Assembly: GCA_009995705.1 (NCBI GenBank)
Contig: JAADBR010000183.1
Span: 1-6,369, forward strand
Source: Microcystis aeruginosa W13-11
GTDB taxonomy: Bacteria > Cyanobacteriota > Cyanobacteriia > Cyanobacteriales > Microcystaceae
DNA length: 6,369 nt
Direction of reading: 5' to 3'
How positions within the stretch are numbered: the stretch's first letter is position 1; each line of letters starts with the position of its first letter. The notes under the pieces were generated by a model, which was not told where the DNA came from, did no database searches, and was given only the letters and a program-made list of their open reading frames with translations. Made by a program: the position numbers and the translations under genes. Below, in pieces: positions 1 to 6,263 of this stretch.

Positions 1-1065
1 ATTCTCCAAGAATTAGACAACATTCTTAGGAAAAAACAAGCCACAATCGCCCCAATAATCGCCAAATTACATCCCGATTTTAATCCCGATACTAAAAATT
101 GGTGGTGGCTACTTGAAGCACCCAAAATTGATTCTTCTTGGCACAAATACGATTTATTGGCCAATGGAGCTTCTGTTACTTTCTTGACAATTTCTTTAGG
201 ATTAATTGGTGAAATTGGCTCGCGGTTTCTTTCGGGGGGAAGTGATATTTTGGGAGGCGTTTTAATCAGTTTTCAAAGTATATTAACCTTACTTGCCGCA
301 GGAGGAGTCTTAACTAAAACTGGACAAGAAACTGGAAAAAACTTACTGGCACGCTTTGGGATTCAAGAACAATACTGGCAAGAAATTGGCGCTGGTTTAT
401 CTTTTTTACTAATGCTGAGTATTTGGGGATTAAGACTCTCTTTACCAACTGTAGCCACCTGGTATAATCATTGGGGTTGGAGTCATTATCAAAAGGGAGA
501 TTTGAGCAGTGCAGAAGAAGATTATCAACGAGCTTTGTCCCTCAATCCAGATGACGCTGAGGCACATTTTAACTTAGGATTACTCTACGAAGAATTACAG
601 AATTTTGATTTAGCCAGAAAAGAATATATATTAGCTATACAAGGGGGTAACACTACCGCTATTAATAATCTAGCTCGATTACATATTCTCAATAAAAATT
701 ATCCTGCTGCTGTTCACCTCTTACTTAAAGCCCAATCCGAGCCAAAATTAGATCAAGAAACCCAATTTGCTATCTGGAAAAATTTAGGTTGGGCAAGGCT
801 AAAACAAGGGGATATTCCAGGGGCAGAAACAGCTTTATTAGAAGCGATTAAATTAGATAAAAATAGTGCTGCCCCCCACTGTTTACTAGCGCAGGTAAGA
901 GAAGCCCAAAATAACCAAACAGAGGCCTTAAAAGAATGGGAAACCTGTAATCAATACGCTAACAGCTTAAATCCTGACGAAGATAGCTGGAGAATACAAG
1001 CACAACAATGTTTAGCAAACCGGGAGAAACAAAAATGCTCACCAAACCCCAACTCATCCTATTAG
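1..1065 (+). CDS. Membrane-anchored TPR-repeat protein, 5'-truncated by the window edge
   Basis: The frame is open from the first base, so the true start lies upstream and the TTG at 157 is not needed as a start. The visible 354 residues begin with a charged and aromatic stretch containing WWWLLEAP. Three hydrophobic segments follow at about residues 57-77, 83-104 and 129-148 (window numbering), then roughly five TPR-like helical pairs at about 155-320. The first two are the clearest, with the W-x-x-x-G-x-x-x-x-x-x-G/F-x-x-A spacing and an N-P-D turn. The protein is therefore probably held in a membrane with a soluble TPR domain acting as a protein-docking surface. I do not recognise the N-terminal part and assign no enzymatic activity. 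The stop overlaps the start of the next gene, an exported FecR-like/TPR protein, which suggests co-translation and a shared role at the envelope. TPR content is certain enough; partner and function are unknown. Confidence 0.85.
   Translation: MLQELDNILRKKQATIAPIIAKLHPDFNPDTKNWWWLLEAPKIDSSWHKYDLLANGASVTFLTISLGLIGEIGSRFLSGGSDILGGVLISFQSILTLLAAGGVLTKTGQETGKNLLARFGIQEQYWQEIGAGLSFLLMLSIWGLRLSLPTVATWYNHWGWSHYQKGDLSSAEEDYQRALSLNPDDAEAHFNLGLLYEELQNFDLARKEYILAIQGGNTTAINNLARLHILNKNYPAAVHLLLKAQSEPKLDQETQFAIWKNLGWARLKQGDIPGAETALLEAIKLDKNSAAPHCLLAQVREAQNNQTEALKEWETCNQYANSLNPDEDSWRIQAQQCLANREKQKCSPNPNSSY
1022..1028 (+). promoter_or_regulatory. Ribosome binding site deciding the start at 1035
   Basis: GGGAGAA lies 6 nt before the ATG at 1035. 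The alternative in-frame ATG at 1008 has no comparable purine-rich site at the right distance and would put a charged stretch (MFSKPGETK) ahead of the signal peptide. The site lies inside the end of the upstream gene, as expected for translational coupling. Confidence 0.6.
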
Positions 1066-2168
1066 GATTAACCACAGGAATGCTGACCCTATTTTTAGAA
1101 AGTGCTAAAGGGATAGCTTTCCCTGCTAGAATTGAATCAACAACTGGTATCGTCAAGCTAAAAAGACAAAATTGGACTGAATTTAAACCCGTTTCTATTA
1201 ATACAGAATTAAACAAAGGCGATCAAATTTTTCCTCTTCAGGGTGTTAGGGTGACAGTATTATGTCCCGATTTACAACAACGTCCAGTTAGTTCAGGTGT
1301 ACCCTCTGGACTAAAGACAATTTGCCCCATCTGGAAAGCGTTAAAAGCCAAAAATCCCCCACCCCCAGGTTCTTTAGGAGGAACAAATGCACTCATTCCC
1401 TATCTCATTTCACCTCGTCACACCCTGATACTAACCGATACCCCCATTTTGCGTTGGAATGAAGTTTCTCAAACGAGATATTACACAATAAAAGTTATCG
1501 ATTCACAGGGGATTATCTGGGAAAAGCAAGTTTCTCAAACCCAAATTTCCTATCCCGGAACACCAGTTTTTCGGCCCGGTATTCCTTATTCTGTGACAAT
1601 TCAAACCGATGGGGGACAGTCTTCCGAGCAAGATAAAGCTTCTAAAATAGAATTTATCAGGTTACATTCCTCCGAAGTTGCAACCATACAGGACGAAGTT
1701 AATAAAATAGAACAATTAAATATAAATAAGCAAACTAAAGCATTAATATTAGCCGATTTTTATGGAACTTATACCCTACCGACTTCAACTTTTAATAACT
1801 ATGTTTTATCCTCCAAATCCCTAGCAACTTATCATCTTACCAGTGAAGCAATCACTATTCTAGAAACTACCATCAAACAGGGTCAAAATTCAGCAATCAT
1901 CGAGAGAAACTTAGCTGATTTGTACTGGCAAATTGGCCTAGCTAATCTAGCTACCAATCATTATCTGAAAGCGATAAAATTAGCTCAGATACCAGAACAA
2001 TTAGAAGAAAAAACCTTAGCTCAATTTGGTTTAGGCGAAGTTTATGCAGCTTTAGGAGATAATAATCAAGCCAAGATTTGGTATAGTAAAGCCAGAGAAG
2101 GTTATCTAGCTTTAGGCGATTCTGCAAGGGCTAACTTTGTGATCCAATTAATAGAAAGCTTGCCTTAA
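1035..2168 (+). CDS. Exported FecR-like domain protein with C-terminal TPR repeats
   Basis: This is a 377-residue protein when started at ATG 1035, chosen for its ribosome site and because it begins directly with a signal peptide: K4, a hydrophobic core at residues 7-21, and likely cleavage near A28 or A31. Residues 33-80 resemble a FecR-type beta domain (G-x-V-x-L-K-R-x-x-W, then L-N-K-G-D-Q-I). Two Cys-Pro pairs, C77-P78 and C97-P98, could form a disulfide outside the cytoplasm. Residues about 120-201 look like a beta-sandwich domain (SPRHTLIL, TPILRWNEV, YYTIKV). Residues about 269-362 carry TPR-like units (NLADLYWQIGLANLA; GLGEVYAALGDNNQA). Cyanobacteria have many such exported proteins of unknown role. 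No FecR-type regulatory context, such as a sigma factor or TonB receptor, is visible, so I do not call it an anti-sigma regulator. It overlaps the upstream membrane TPR gene by 31 nt and probably belongs to the same operon. Domain assignment is by eye. Confidence 0.85.
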   Translation: MLTKPQLILLGLTTGMLTLFLESAKGIAFPARIESTTGIVKLKRQNWTEFKPVSINTELNKGDQIFPLQGVRVTVLCPDLQQRPVSSGVPSGLKTICPIWKALKAKNPPPPGSLGGTNALIPYLISPRHTLILTDTPILRWNEVSQTRYYTIKVIDSQGIIWEKQVSQTQISYPGTPVFRPGIPYSVTIQTDGGQSSEQDKASKIEFIRLHSSEVATIQDEVNKIEQLNINKQTKALILADFYGTYTLPTSTFNNYVLSSKSLATYHLTSEAITILETTIKQGQNSAIIERNLADLYWQIGLANLATNHYLKAIKLAQIPEQLEEKTLAQFGLGEVYAALGDNNQAKIWYSKAREGYLALGDSARANFVIQLIESLP

Positions 2169-2197
2169 GTTAAAAAAAGAGTAGTCTAGCTGTTGCC

Positions 2198-2362
2198 GGT
2201 TTTGTCTTTAGCCAACTTCTCGGGTTGTTGCCGCAAGTCGGGGTATCCAGGAAGACTGGCACCCCAGGAGCATCAGCTAACAGAGCTTGTAGCCGCTTGT
2301 TATCGTCCTTCCAGAAGTCCAGGAAGAGCGATAACCCGAAACTCTTGGCAACGGACAAAACC
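2198..2362. repeat. Imperfect inverted repeat enclosing nested hairpins (candidate structured RNA or MITE remnant)
   Basis: The outer arms pair as GGTTTTGTC (2198-2206) with GACAAAACC (2354-2362), then GCCAA (2211-2215) with TTGGC (2345-2349), then CGGGTT (2221-2226) with AACCCG (2333-2338): 20 Watson-Crick pairs broken by two internal loops. Inside lie a hairpin at 2240-2265 (GGGGT/ACCCC around CCAG/CTGG with a 5-nt GAAGA loop) and a hairpin at 2299-2335 (GTTATCG/CGATAAC plus CTTCC/GGAAG with a 9-nt loop). The second hairpin shares three bases with the innermost closing pairs, so those alternatives compete. The strand cannot be decided, and I do not recognise a known RNA family. Confidence 0.4.
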
Positions 2363-2439
2363 CTTTCAAGTCTATCCATGGCTAGGTGGGGTGAAGAGAA
2401 TCAAACCCGACAGCAACCCCGAAAATCGTGTCAGAATAG

Positions 2440-2457
2440 ATCAGTGTAGTCACTGAT
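2440..2457. promoter_or_regulatory. Perfect 7-bp dyad upstream of the monooxygenase gene
   Basis: ATCAGTG (2440-2446) and CACTGAT (2451-2457) flank a 4-nt TAGT spacer, ending 22 nt before the ATG at 2480. It could be an operator, a small hairpin in the 5' leader, or a weak terminator for RNA coming from upstream. The following bases, TATCTTT, make only a poor U-tract. The symmetry is certain; the function is inferred. Confidence 0.35.
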
Positions 2458-2479
2458 TATCTTTGAGAAAAATATTTAT

Positions 2480-3685
2480 ATGTTAGGACGGGACAACTAC
2501 GATTTAATCATTGTCGGGGGCGGTATAGTCGGAACCACCCTAGCGGTGGCCTTAAAAAATACAGGATTAAATATCGCTATGATCGAGGAACGTCCCCTAG
2601 AGGTGGCCGCCTCCCGTCGTCAAGCTTATGCCCTCTCGCTGATGTCCAGCCGGATTTTTACAGGCTTGGGTATCTGGGATAAAATCTCGCCCAGTATCGG
2701 TAAATTTCGTCATATTCGCCTTTCTGATGCCGATTTTCCGATTTTTGTCCCCTTTGTGGTCGATGAGCTAAAAACCGATTATTTGGGCTATGTGGGCGAA
2801 CATCAAGTGATTCTAACGGCCCTGCACAATGCCAGCCAAGATTGCGATCGTATTGACTGGTTATCCCCTGCTAAAGTGTTAGAAGTGGAGTACGGAGCAG
2901 AAAAAGCCACTGTCACCCTGGAAGAAGCCGGTCAAACCCGAAAAATCACCACAAAATTAGTTATCGGGGCCGATGGAGCCAAATCCGCTATCCGGCAAGG
3001 GGCGCAAATTAAAACCAAAGGTTGGAAATATTGGCAATCCTGTGTCGCTTTCACCATTAAACATCAACTCGATCGCAACGATACCGCCTTTGAAAGATTT
3101 TGGCCCACCGGTCCAATGGGCATTTTACCGCTCCGGGGTAATCGCTGTCAGATCGTTTGGACAAATCCCCATGAAGAAGCGAAAAAACTGCAAGAAATGC
3201 CCGAAGCGGAATTTATCAAGAAATTAGAAGCATATACGGGGAGATTACTGGGAAAAATAGCATTAGTTAGCCCTCGCGCTCTCTTTCCCGTACAGTTAAT
3301 GCAGAGTGATACTTATGTTAAACCCCGACTGGCTTTAATTGGTGATGCCGCCCACTGTTGTCATCCCGTCGGTGGTCAAGGTTTAAATTTAGGCATTCGC
3401 GACGCAGCCGCTTTAGCGCAGGTATTAAAGGAAGCAGTGGAAAAGCAAGAGGATATAGGAGCGCTTTCTACCCTAAAATCCTACGAAAAATGGCGTAGAT
3501 CGGAGAATTTAGCGATTTTAGGCTTCACTGATTTTCTAGATCGCCTGTTCTCCAATAACTGGCCGCCCATCGTTCTCATCCGTCGTCTCGGATTGGCAAT
3601 GATGCGCGGTTTCCCCCCGTTGAAATTGTTTGCCCTGCAATTAATGACGGGATTAAAAGGACGTATTCCCCAATTAGCTAGATAG
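2480..3685 (+). CDS. UbiH/COQ6-family FAD-dependent monooxygenase, probable quinone-ring hydroxylase
   Basis: This 401-residue protein has the usual length and all the hallmarks of the UbiH/UbiF/COQ6 aromatic-ring hydroxylases. An N-terminal dinucleotide-binding fold carries GGGIVG at residues 13-18 and acidic E36/E37 at the end of the second strand. The FAD/NAD(P)H-contacting DG motif is at 165-166 in VIGADGAKSAIR. The second FAD motif GDAAH is at 288-292, followed by the family signature HPVGGQGLNLGIRD at 295-308. Such enzymes use FAD, a reductant and O2 to hydroxylate a polyprenylated phenolic ring, generally at the membrane surface. Cyanobacteria make plastoquinone instead of ubiquinone, so a role in plastoquinone synthesis is the natural inference, but the substrate cannot be read from the sequence. 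ATG 2480 places the GxGxxG motif at the expected distance; the upstream purines (GAGAAAAA, 2465-2472) are only a weak ribosome site. It appears to be monocistronic. Confidence 0.93.
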   Translation: MLGRDNYDLIIVGGGIVGTTLAVALKNTGLNIAMIEERPLEVAASRRQAYALSLMSSRIFTGLGIWDKISPSIGKFRHIRLSDADFPIFVPFVVDELKTDYLGYVGEHQVILTALHNASQDCDRIDWLSPAKVLEVEYGAEKATVTLEEAGQTRKITTKLVIGADGAKSAIRQGAQIKTKGWKYWQSCVAFTIKHQLDRNDTAFERFWPTGPMGILPLRGNRCQIVWTNPHEEAKKLQEMPEAEFIKKLEAYTGRLLGKIALVSPRALFPVQLMQSDTYVKPRLALIGDAAHCCHPVGGQGLNLGIRDAAALAQVLKEAVEKQEDIGALSTLKSYEKWRRSENLAILGFTDFLDRLFSNNWPPIVLIRRLGLAMMRGFPPLKLFALQLMTGLKGRIPQLAR

Positions 3686-3732
3686 CTGGCCACTAATTCC
3701 GGGGATGGGGGAGAAAGGAAGAAAAAAAAAGC

Positions 3733-3761
3733 TTGCAAAATGCCGCGATTATCGCTATGAT
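3733..3761 (+). promoter_or_regulatory. Sigma-70 type promoter of tRNA-Pro
   Basis: The -35 element TTGCAA (3733-3738; 4 of 6 consensus bases) and the -10 element TATGAT (3756-3761; 5 of 6) are separated by exactly 17 nt, predicting a start near 3768, about 10 nt before the mature tRNA. An A-rich run at 3722-3730 just upstream may act as an UP-like element. The spacer contains a perfect palindrome, GCGAT-T-ATCGC, at 3745-3755, touching the -10 box. Confidence 0.65.
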
Positions 3762-3777
3762 GGTTAAGGTTCAATAT

Positions 3778-3851
3778 CGGGGCGTAGCGCAGCTTGGTAG
3801 CGCACTACTTTGGGGTAGTAGGGGTCGTGGGTTCGAATCCCGCCGCTCCGA
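3778..3851 (+). tRNA. trnP-GGG: tRNA-Pro, anticodon GGG
   Basis: This is a complete 74-nt cloverleaf. The acceptor arm CGGGGCG (3778-3784) pairs with CGCTCCG (3844-3850), with one G-U, and A3851 is the discriminator. The D stem is GCGC (3787-3790) with GCGC (3800-3803), and the D loop contains GG. The anticodon stem is CTACT (3805-3809) with AGTAG (3817-3821). The loop TTGGGGT places GGG at 3812-3814, reading CCC and CCU, with G at position 37 as usual for proline tRNAs. The T stem (3827-3831 with 3839-3843) carries the TTCGAAT loop. CCA is not encoded; the next bases are TTG, so CCA must be added after transcription. No isotype other than proline fits. Confidence 0.97.
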
Positions 3852-3871
3852 TTGCAGAAAAACAGAGAGTT

Positions 3872-3898
3872 AGGTAGGGATGCAGTCAATCCCTACCT
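3872..3898 (+). terminator. Hairpin downstream of tRNA-Pro, probable terminator
   Basis: AGGTAGGGAT (3872-3881) pairs perfectly over 10 bp with ATCCCTACCT (3889-3898) around a 7-nt loop, 20 nt after the end of the tRNA. The following TGTCCTGTTT is only moderately U-rich, so termination could be incomplete or the hairpin could serve in 3' processing. Confidence 0.55.
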
Positions 3899-3926
3899 TG
3901 TCCTGTTTACTCGGAATTCTCTTAAT
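3898..3926 (+). promoter_or_regulatory. Possible promoter of the S9 peptidase gene
   Basis: TTGTCC (3898-3903; 4 of 6) and CTTAAT (3921-3926; 4 of 6) are 17 nt apart in the 131-nt gap between the tRNA and the peptidase start. The match is modest. If the tRNA hairpin terminates only partly, the gene could also be reached by read-through. Confidence 0.25.
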
Positions 3927-3928
3927 TT

Positions 3929-3943
3929 ATCAGCGTTTCTGAT
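3929..3943. promoter_or_regulatory. Small dyad in the leader of the peptidase gene
   Basis: ATCAG (3929-3933) and CTGAT (3939-3943) flank a 5-nt CGTTT loop, 39 nt before the ATG at 3983. The arms match the outer five bases of the dyad found before the monooxygenase gene (2440-2457). Short dyads of this size arise by chance, so a role is only a possibility. Confidence 0.2.
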
Positions 3944-3982
3944 CAAGTTAGTTCACCATTAGAATCACTGCTTTAGTCGAAA

Positions 3983-5905
3983 ATGTCTCATCAAATATCA
4001 GCTTACGGTTCCTGGAAATCACCGATTACCTCCGATCTAATTGTGGCAGCATCGATTAGTCTTGGTGGTGTAACCCTAGATGGAGAAGATATTTATTGGT
4101 TAGAAGGCAGACCACAGGAAAAGGGGCGAAATGTTTTAGTTAAATTAAACCCCGACGGCACAACCACAGACATCACTCCAGTGCCTTTTAATGTGCGAAC
4201 TCGTGTCCATGAATACGGGGGAGGTTCCTATCTAATTGTTGCCGGAATTATCTATTTTTGTAATTTTGCTGACCAAAGAATTTATCGCCAAACTGCTGAT
4301 AGTTTACCCCAACCTCTGACCCCAGAAAATTCCTGTCGTTATGCGGATTTAATTCTCGATAAATTTGGCAATCGTTTAATCTGTGTTTGTGAAGATCATA
4401 GCCAAAAAGATCGAGAACCAGTTAATAGTATTGTCAGTCTCGATGTGGATACGGGAGAAATAGAAACTTTAGTATCTGGCGATGATTTTTATACCTCTCC
4501 TCGCTTAAGTGCCGACGGTTCTCGATTAGCTTGGATTAGTTGGAATCATCCTAATATGCCCTGGGATAGTTCTTTTCTCTCGGTAGCAGATATTAATAAT
4601 CTTTATTTGAGTAATATTCGGGTCATTGCTGGTGGTGAAAATGAGTCAGTGTGTGAACCACGCTGGTCTGCCGATCAACAGTTATATTTTACTAGCGATC
4701 GCAATAATTTCTGGAACTTTTATTGCTTTAACCACGATGAACAAATCGAACCAGTTCTCGAACCTGTAGAGGCTGAATTTGCTTATCCTCATTGGGTTTT
4801 CGGTTTATCTAACTACGGTTTCGCCAGCGAATCACAGATTATTTGTAGCTATACAAAAGATGGTCGTTGGCATTTAGGAAGTATCGATACTGTTAATCGA
4901 GAATTTCAAGAAATTATCACTGATGATACTAACATTTCTTCCCTACAAGTTAGCGACAATAAAATAGTTTTTATTGGCGGTTCTTTCACGGAAGTAACAG
5001 CAGTTATCTCACTGGATTTAGCCACAGGAACGAGAGAAATTCTCAAATCTTCCAGTAATTTAGCTATTTCTAGCGATTATTTCTCGATTCCGGAAATGCT
5101 CGCTTTTCCCACCAGTCAAGGACTAACGGCCTATGCTTGGTATTATCCCCCCAAAAACCCCGATTATACCGCCCCCAATAGCGAATTACCGCCCCTTTTA
5201 GTCAAAAGTCACGGTGGACCGACGGCTGCGGCCACCTCTAGTTTAAGTCTGCGGGTGCAATACTGGACCAGTCGCGGTTTTGGCTATCTGGATGTCAATT
5301 ATGGCGGTAGTACGGGTTATGGTCGTCAATATCGTCAGCGTTTGCTGGGAAATTGGGGAATTGTCGATGTGGAAGACTGCATCAACGGGGCAGAATATTT
5401 GGTTAATCGGGGATTAGTCGATGGGGAAAGATTGGCAATTTCTGGAGGCAGCGCCGGTGGTTATACGACTTTAGCGGCCTTAACTTTTCATGATACTTTT
5501 AAAGCAGGAGCTAGTTATTACGGAGTTAGTGATTTAGAGGTTTTAGCCACCGATACCCATAAATTCGAGTCGAGATATTTAGATAAATTGGTGGGACGTT
5601 ATCCTCAAGAAAAGGAAATTTACTATCGGCGATCGCCTATTCATTTTACCACTCAGTTATCCTGTCCAGTGATCTTTTTTCAAGGATTAGAAGACCGAGT
5701 AGTTCCACCCAATCAAGCGGAAATGATGGTAGAAGCTTTAAAAGCGAAAGGTTTACCCGTTGCTTACCTTCCCTTTGCGGGAGAACAACACGGATTTCGT
5801 CAAGCTGAATCGATAAAACGAGCATTAGATGCAGAATTTTATTTTTATTCCCGTCTCTTTGGTTTTACTCCTGCTGATAATTTAGAACCCGTAGAAATTA
5901 AGTAA
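3983..5905 (+). CDS. S9-family (prolyl oligopeptidase-type) serine peptidase
   Basis: This is a 640-residue protein in two parts: an N-terminal beta-propeller (about residues 25-370) that gates substrate access, and a C-terminal alpha/beta-hydrolase (about 385-635). The triad is visible as S490 in GGSAGG, D571 in GLEDRVVPP and H603 in GEQHGF, with spacing normal for clan SC. HGGP at 410-413 and NYGGSTGYG starting at 439 are typical of the dipeptidyl-/acylaminoacyl-peptidase branch. HEYGGG at 76-81 is a recognisable N-terminal motif of the bacterial and plastid-type members. There is no signal peptide or membrane segment, so it should act in the cytoplasm on short peptides, probably in peptide turnover. 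Exact specificity cannot be read from the sequence. ATG 3983 gives the expected length, although no strong ribosome site precedes it. It is apparently monocistronic, with a terminator-like hairpin 65 nt after its stop. Confidence 0.93.
   Translation: MSHQISAYGSWKSPITSDLIVAASISLGGVTLDGEDIYWLEGRPQEKGRNVLVKLNPDGTTTDITPVPFNVRTRVHEYGGGSYLIVAGIIYFCNFADQRIYRQTADSLPQPLTPENSCRYADLILDKFGNRLICVCEDHSQKDREPVNSIVSLDVDTGEIETLVSGDDFYTSPRLSADGSRLAWISWNHPNMPWDSSFLSVADINNLYLSNIRVIAGGENESVCEPRWSADQQLYFTSDRNNFWNFYCFNHDEQIEPVLEPVEAEFAYPHWVFGLSNYGFASESQIICSYTKDGRWHLGSIDTVNREFQEIITDDTNISSLQVSDNKIVFIGGSFTEVTAVISLDLATGTREILKSSSNLAISSDYFSIPEMLAFPTSQGLTAYAWYYPPKNPDYTAPNSELPPLLVKSHGGPTAAATSSLSLRVQYWTSRGFGYLDVNYGGSTGYGRQYRQRLLGNWGIVDVEDCINGAEYLVNRGLVDGERLAISGGSAGGYTTLAALTFHDTFKAGASYYGVSDLEVLATDTHKFESRYLDKLVGRYPQEKEIYYRRSPIHFTTQLSCPVIFFQGLEDRVVPPNQAEMMVEALKAKGLPVAYLPFAGEQHGFRQAESIKRALDAEFYFYSRLFGFTPADNLEPVEIK
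4695..4702. repeat. HIP1 octamer
   Basis: GCGATCGC is the highly iterated palindrome of many cyanobacterial genomes. This copy lies within the peptidase gene and supports a cyanobacterial origin. Confidence 0.8.
5629..5636. repeat. HIP1 octamer (extended GGCGATCGCC)
   Basis: This is a second exact GCGATCGC, extended by a symmetrical G and C on either side (5628-5637), inside the hydrolase-domain coding sequence of the peptidase gene. Confidence 0.8.
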
Positions 5906-5970
5906 TCGTGCCAAATTAATTTCCTAGGCCAGTAATCGGTGAACAGCAGATATAGACCCAATATTATCTG

Positions 5971-5990
5971 AAGACTAAAAGTCTTTCTAG
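5971..5990 (+). terminator. Terminator-like hairpin after the peptidase gene
   Basis: AAGACT (5971-5976) and AGTCTT (5980-5985) form a perfect 6-bp stem around an AAA loop, followed by TCTAG. It sits 65 nt past the stop of the peptidase gene. The stem is short and AT-rich and the T-tract is interrupted, so efficiency may be low. Confidence 0.4.
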
Positions 5991-6045
5991 TTAAGAAACT
6001 GACCCGAATAGAAATAATTTTAATTGTCCCATGTTTTTCTTAGAG

Positions 6046-6151
6046 GATGTTTGAAAAGTCAGGAGACCACTAGGGGCAGTTTAGTGATATAGAGCGGTTC
6101 TCACACCTGTGTGGCACAGTTAAACCTTTGCTAATTAGGGTTTTAAACATC
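6046..6151. mobile_element. Possible MITE or insertion-sequence remnant
   Basis: GATGTTTGAAAA (6046-6057) reappears inverted as TTTTAAACATC (6141-6151), a match with one base missing, bounding about 106 bp. Between them is a small hairpin, CACAC/GTGTG at 6102-6113. The left end, AGGATGTTTGAAAAGTC, has the look of cyanobacterial insertion-sequence termini, but that is an impression and not a database match. No clear target-site duplication is visible and there is no transposase. Confidence 0.3.
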
Positions 6152-6263
6152 GATAATATACCTCTTGCGAACAGGAAACGCTATATGCGCTTTTAGGCTT
6201 CTGTTATTGAAAAGAGAGGCAATTTTTCGAGGTTGCTTATATTACAACATTTCATTATAGTTA

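Larger units (their letters stand above)
2169..2479. other. Gene-free interval of 311 bp rich in inverted repeats
   Basis: Short open frames exist here on both strands (69 aa on the minus strand at 2170-2379; 87 and 74 aa on the plus strand), but none has a ribosome site or a recognisable domain, and they overlap one another. The interval contains an imperfect closing stem (2198-2226 with 2333-2362), hairpins at 2240-2265 and 2299-2335, a 10-nt direct repeat TCCAGGAAGA at 2246-2255 and 2318-2327, and a perfect dyad at 2440-2457. By eye it is more GC-rich than the flanking DNA. It may encode a structured RNA or be a decayed small mobile element. It separates the TPR operon from the monooxygenase gene. 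Confidence 0.6.

Noticed and set aside
157..159. TTG at 157 as start of the first TPR gene
   Set aside because: The frame is open and protein-like for the 52 codons before it, back to the window edge, so the gene starts further upstream.
959..1216. Minus-strand 85-aa open frame across the junction of the two TPR genes
   Set aside because: It is antisense to two well-supported coding regions and has no recognisable features.
2170..2379. Minus-strand 69-aa open frame (starts MDRLERVLSVAKSFG)
   Set aside because: It has no ribosome site or known domain, and its sequence is constrained by the hairpins that make up most of the region. A decayed coding remnant cannot be excluded, but I cannot support it as a gene.
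2193..2456. Two overlapping plus-strand open frames of 87 and 74 aa
   Set aside because: They overlap each other in different frames and oppose the minus-strand frame, with odd composition and no start signals. They most likely arise from a GC-richer structured stretch with few stops.
2973..3227. Plus-strand 84-aa open frame inside the monooxygenase gene
   Set aside because: It is a shifted-frame shadow of a gene whose motifs are all in the other frame.
3671..3700. AATTAG/CTAATT and AGCT/AGCT symmetry at the end of the monooxygenase gene, considered as its terminator
   Set aside because: The two stems use the same bases, the outer loop is long, and no T-tract follows.
3481..3774. Minus-strand 97-aa open frame over the end of the monooxygenase gene
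   Set aside because: It is antisense to the conserved C-terminal region and runs into the tRNA promoter. Its composition is that of a shadow frame.
5901..5938. Direct repeat AGTAATCG at 5901-5908 and 5931-5938, the first copy overlapping the peptidase stop codon
   Set aside because: Eight bases is too short to distinguish from chance, and nothing between the copies looks like an inserted element.
6176..6194. CGC/GCG stem with flanking AAA and TTTT, considered as a terminator
   Set aside because: It has only three GC pairs and needs a bulged base to extend the stem. There is no transcript-bearing gene directly upstream that requires it.
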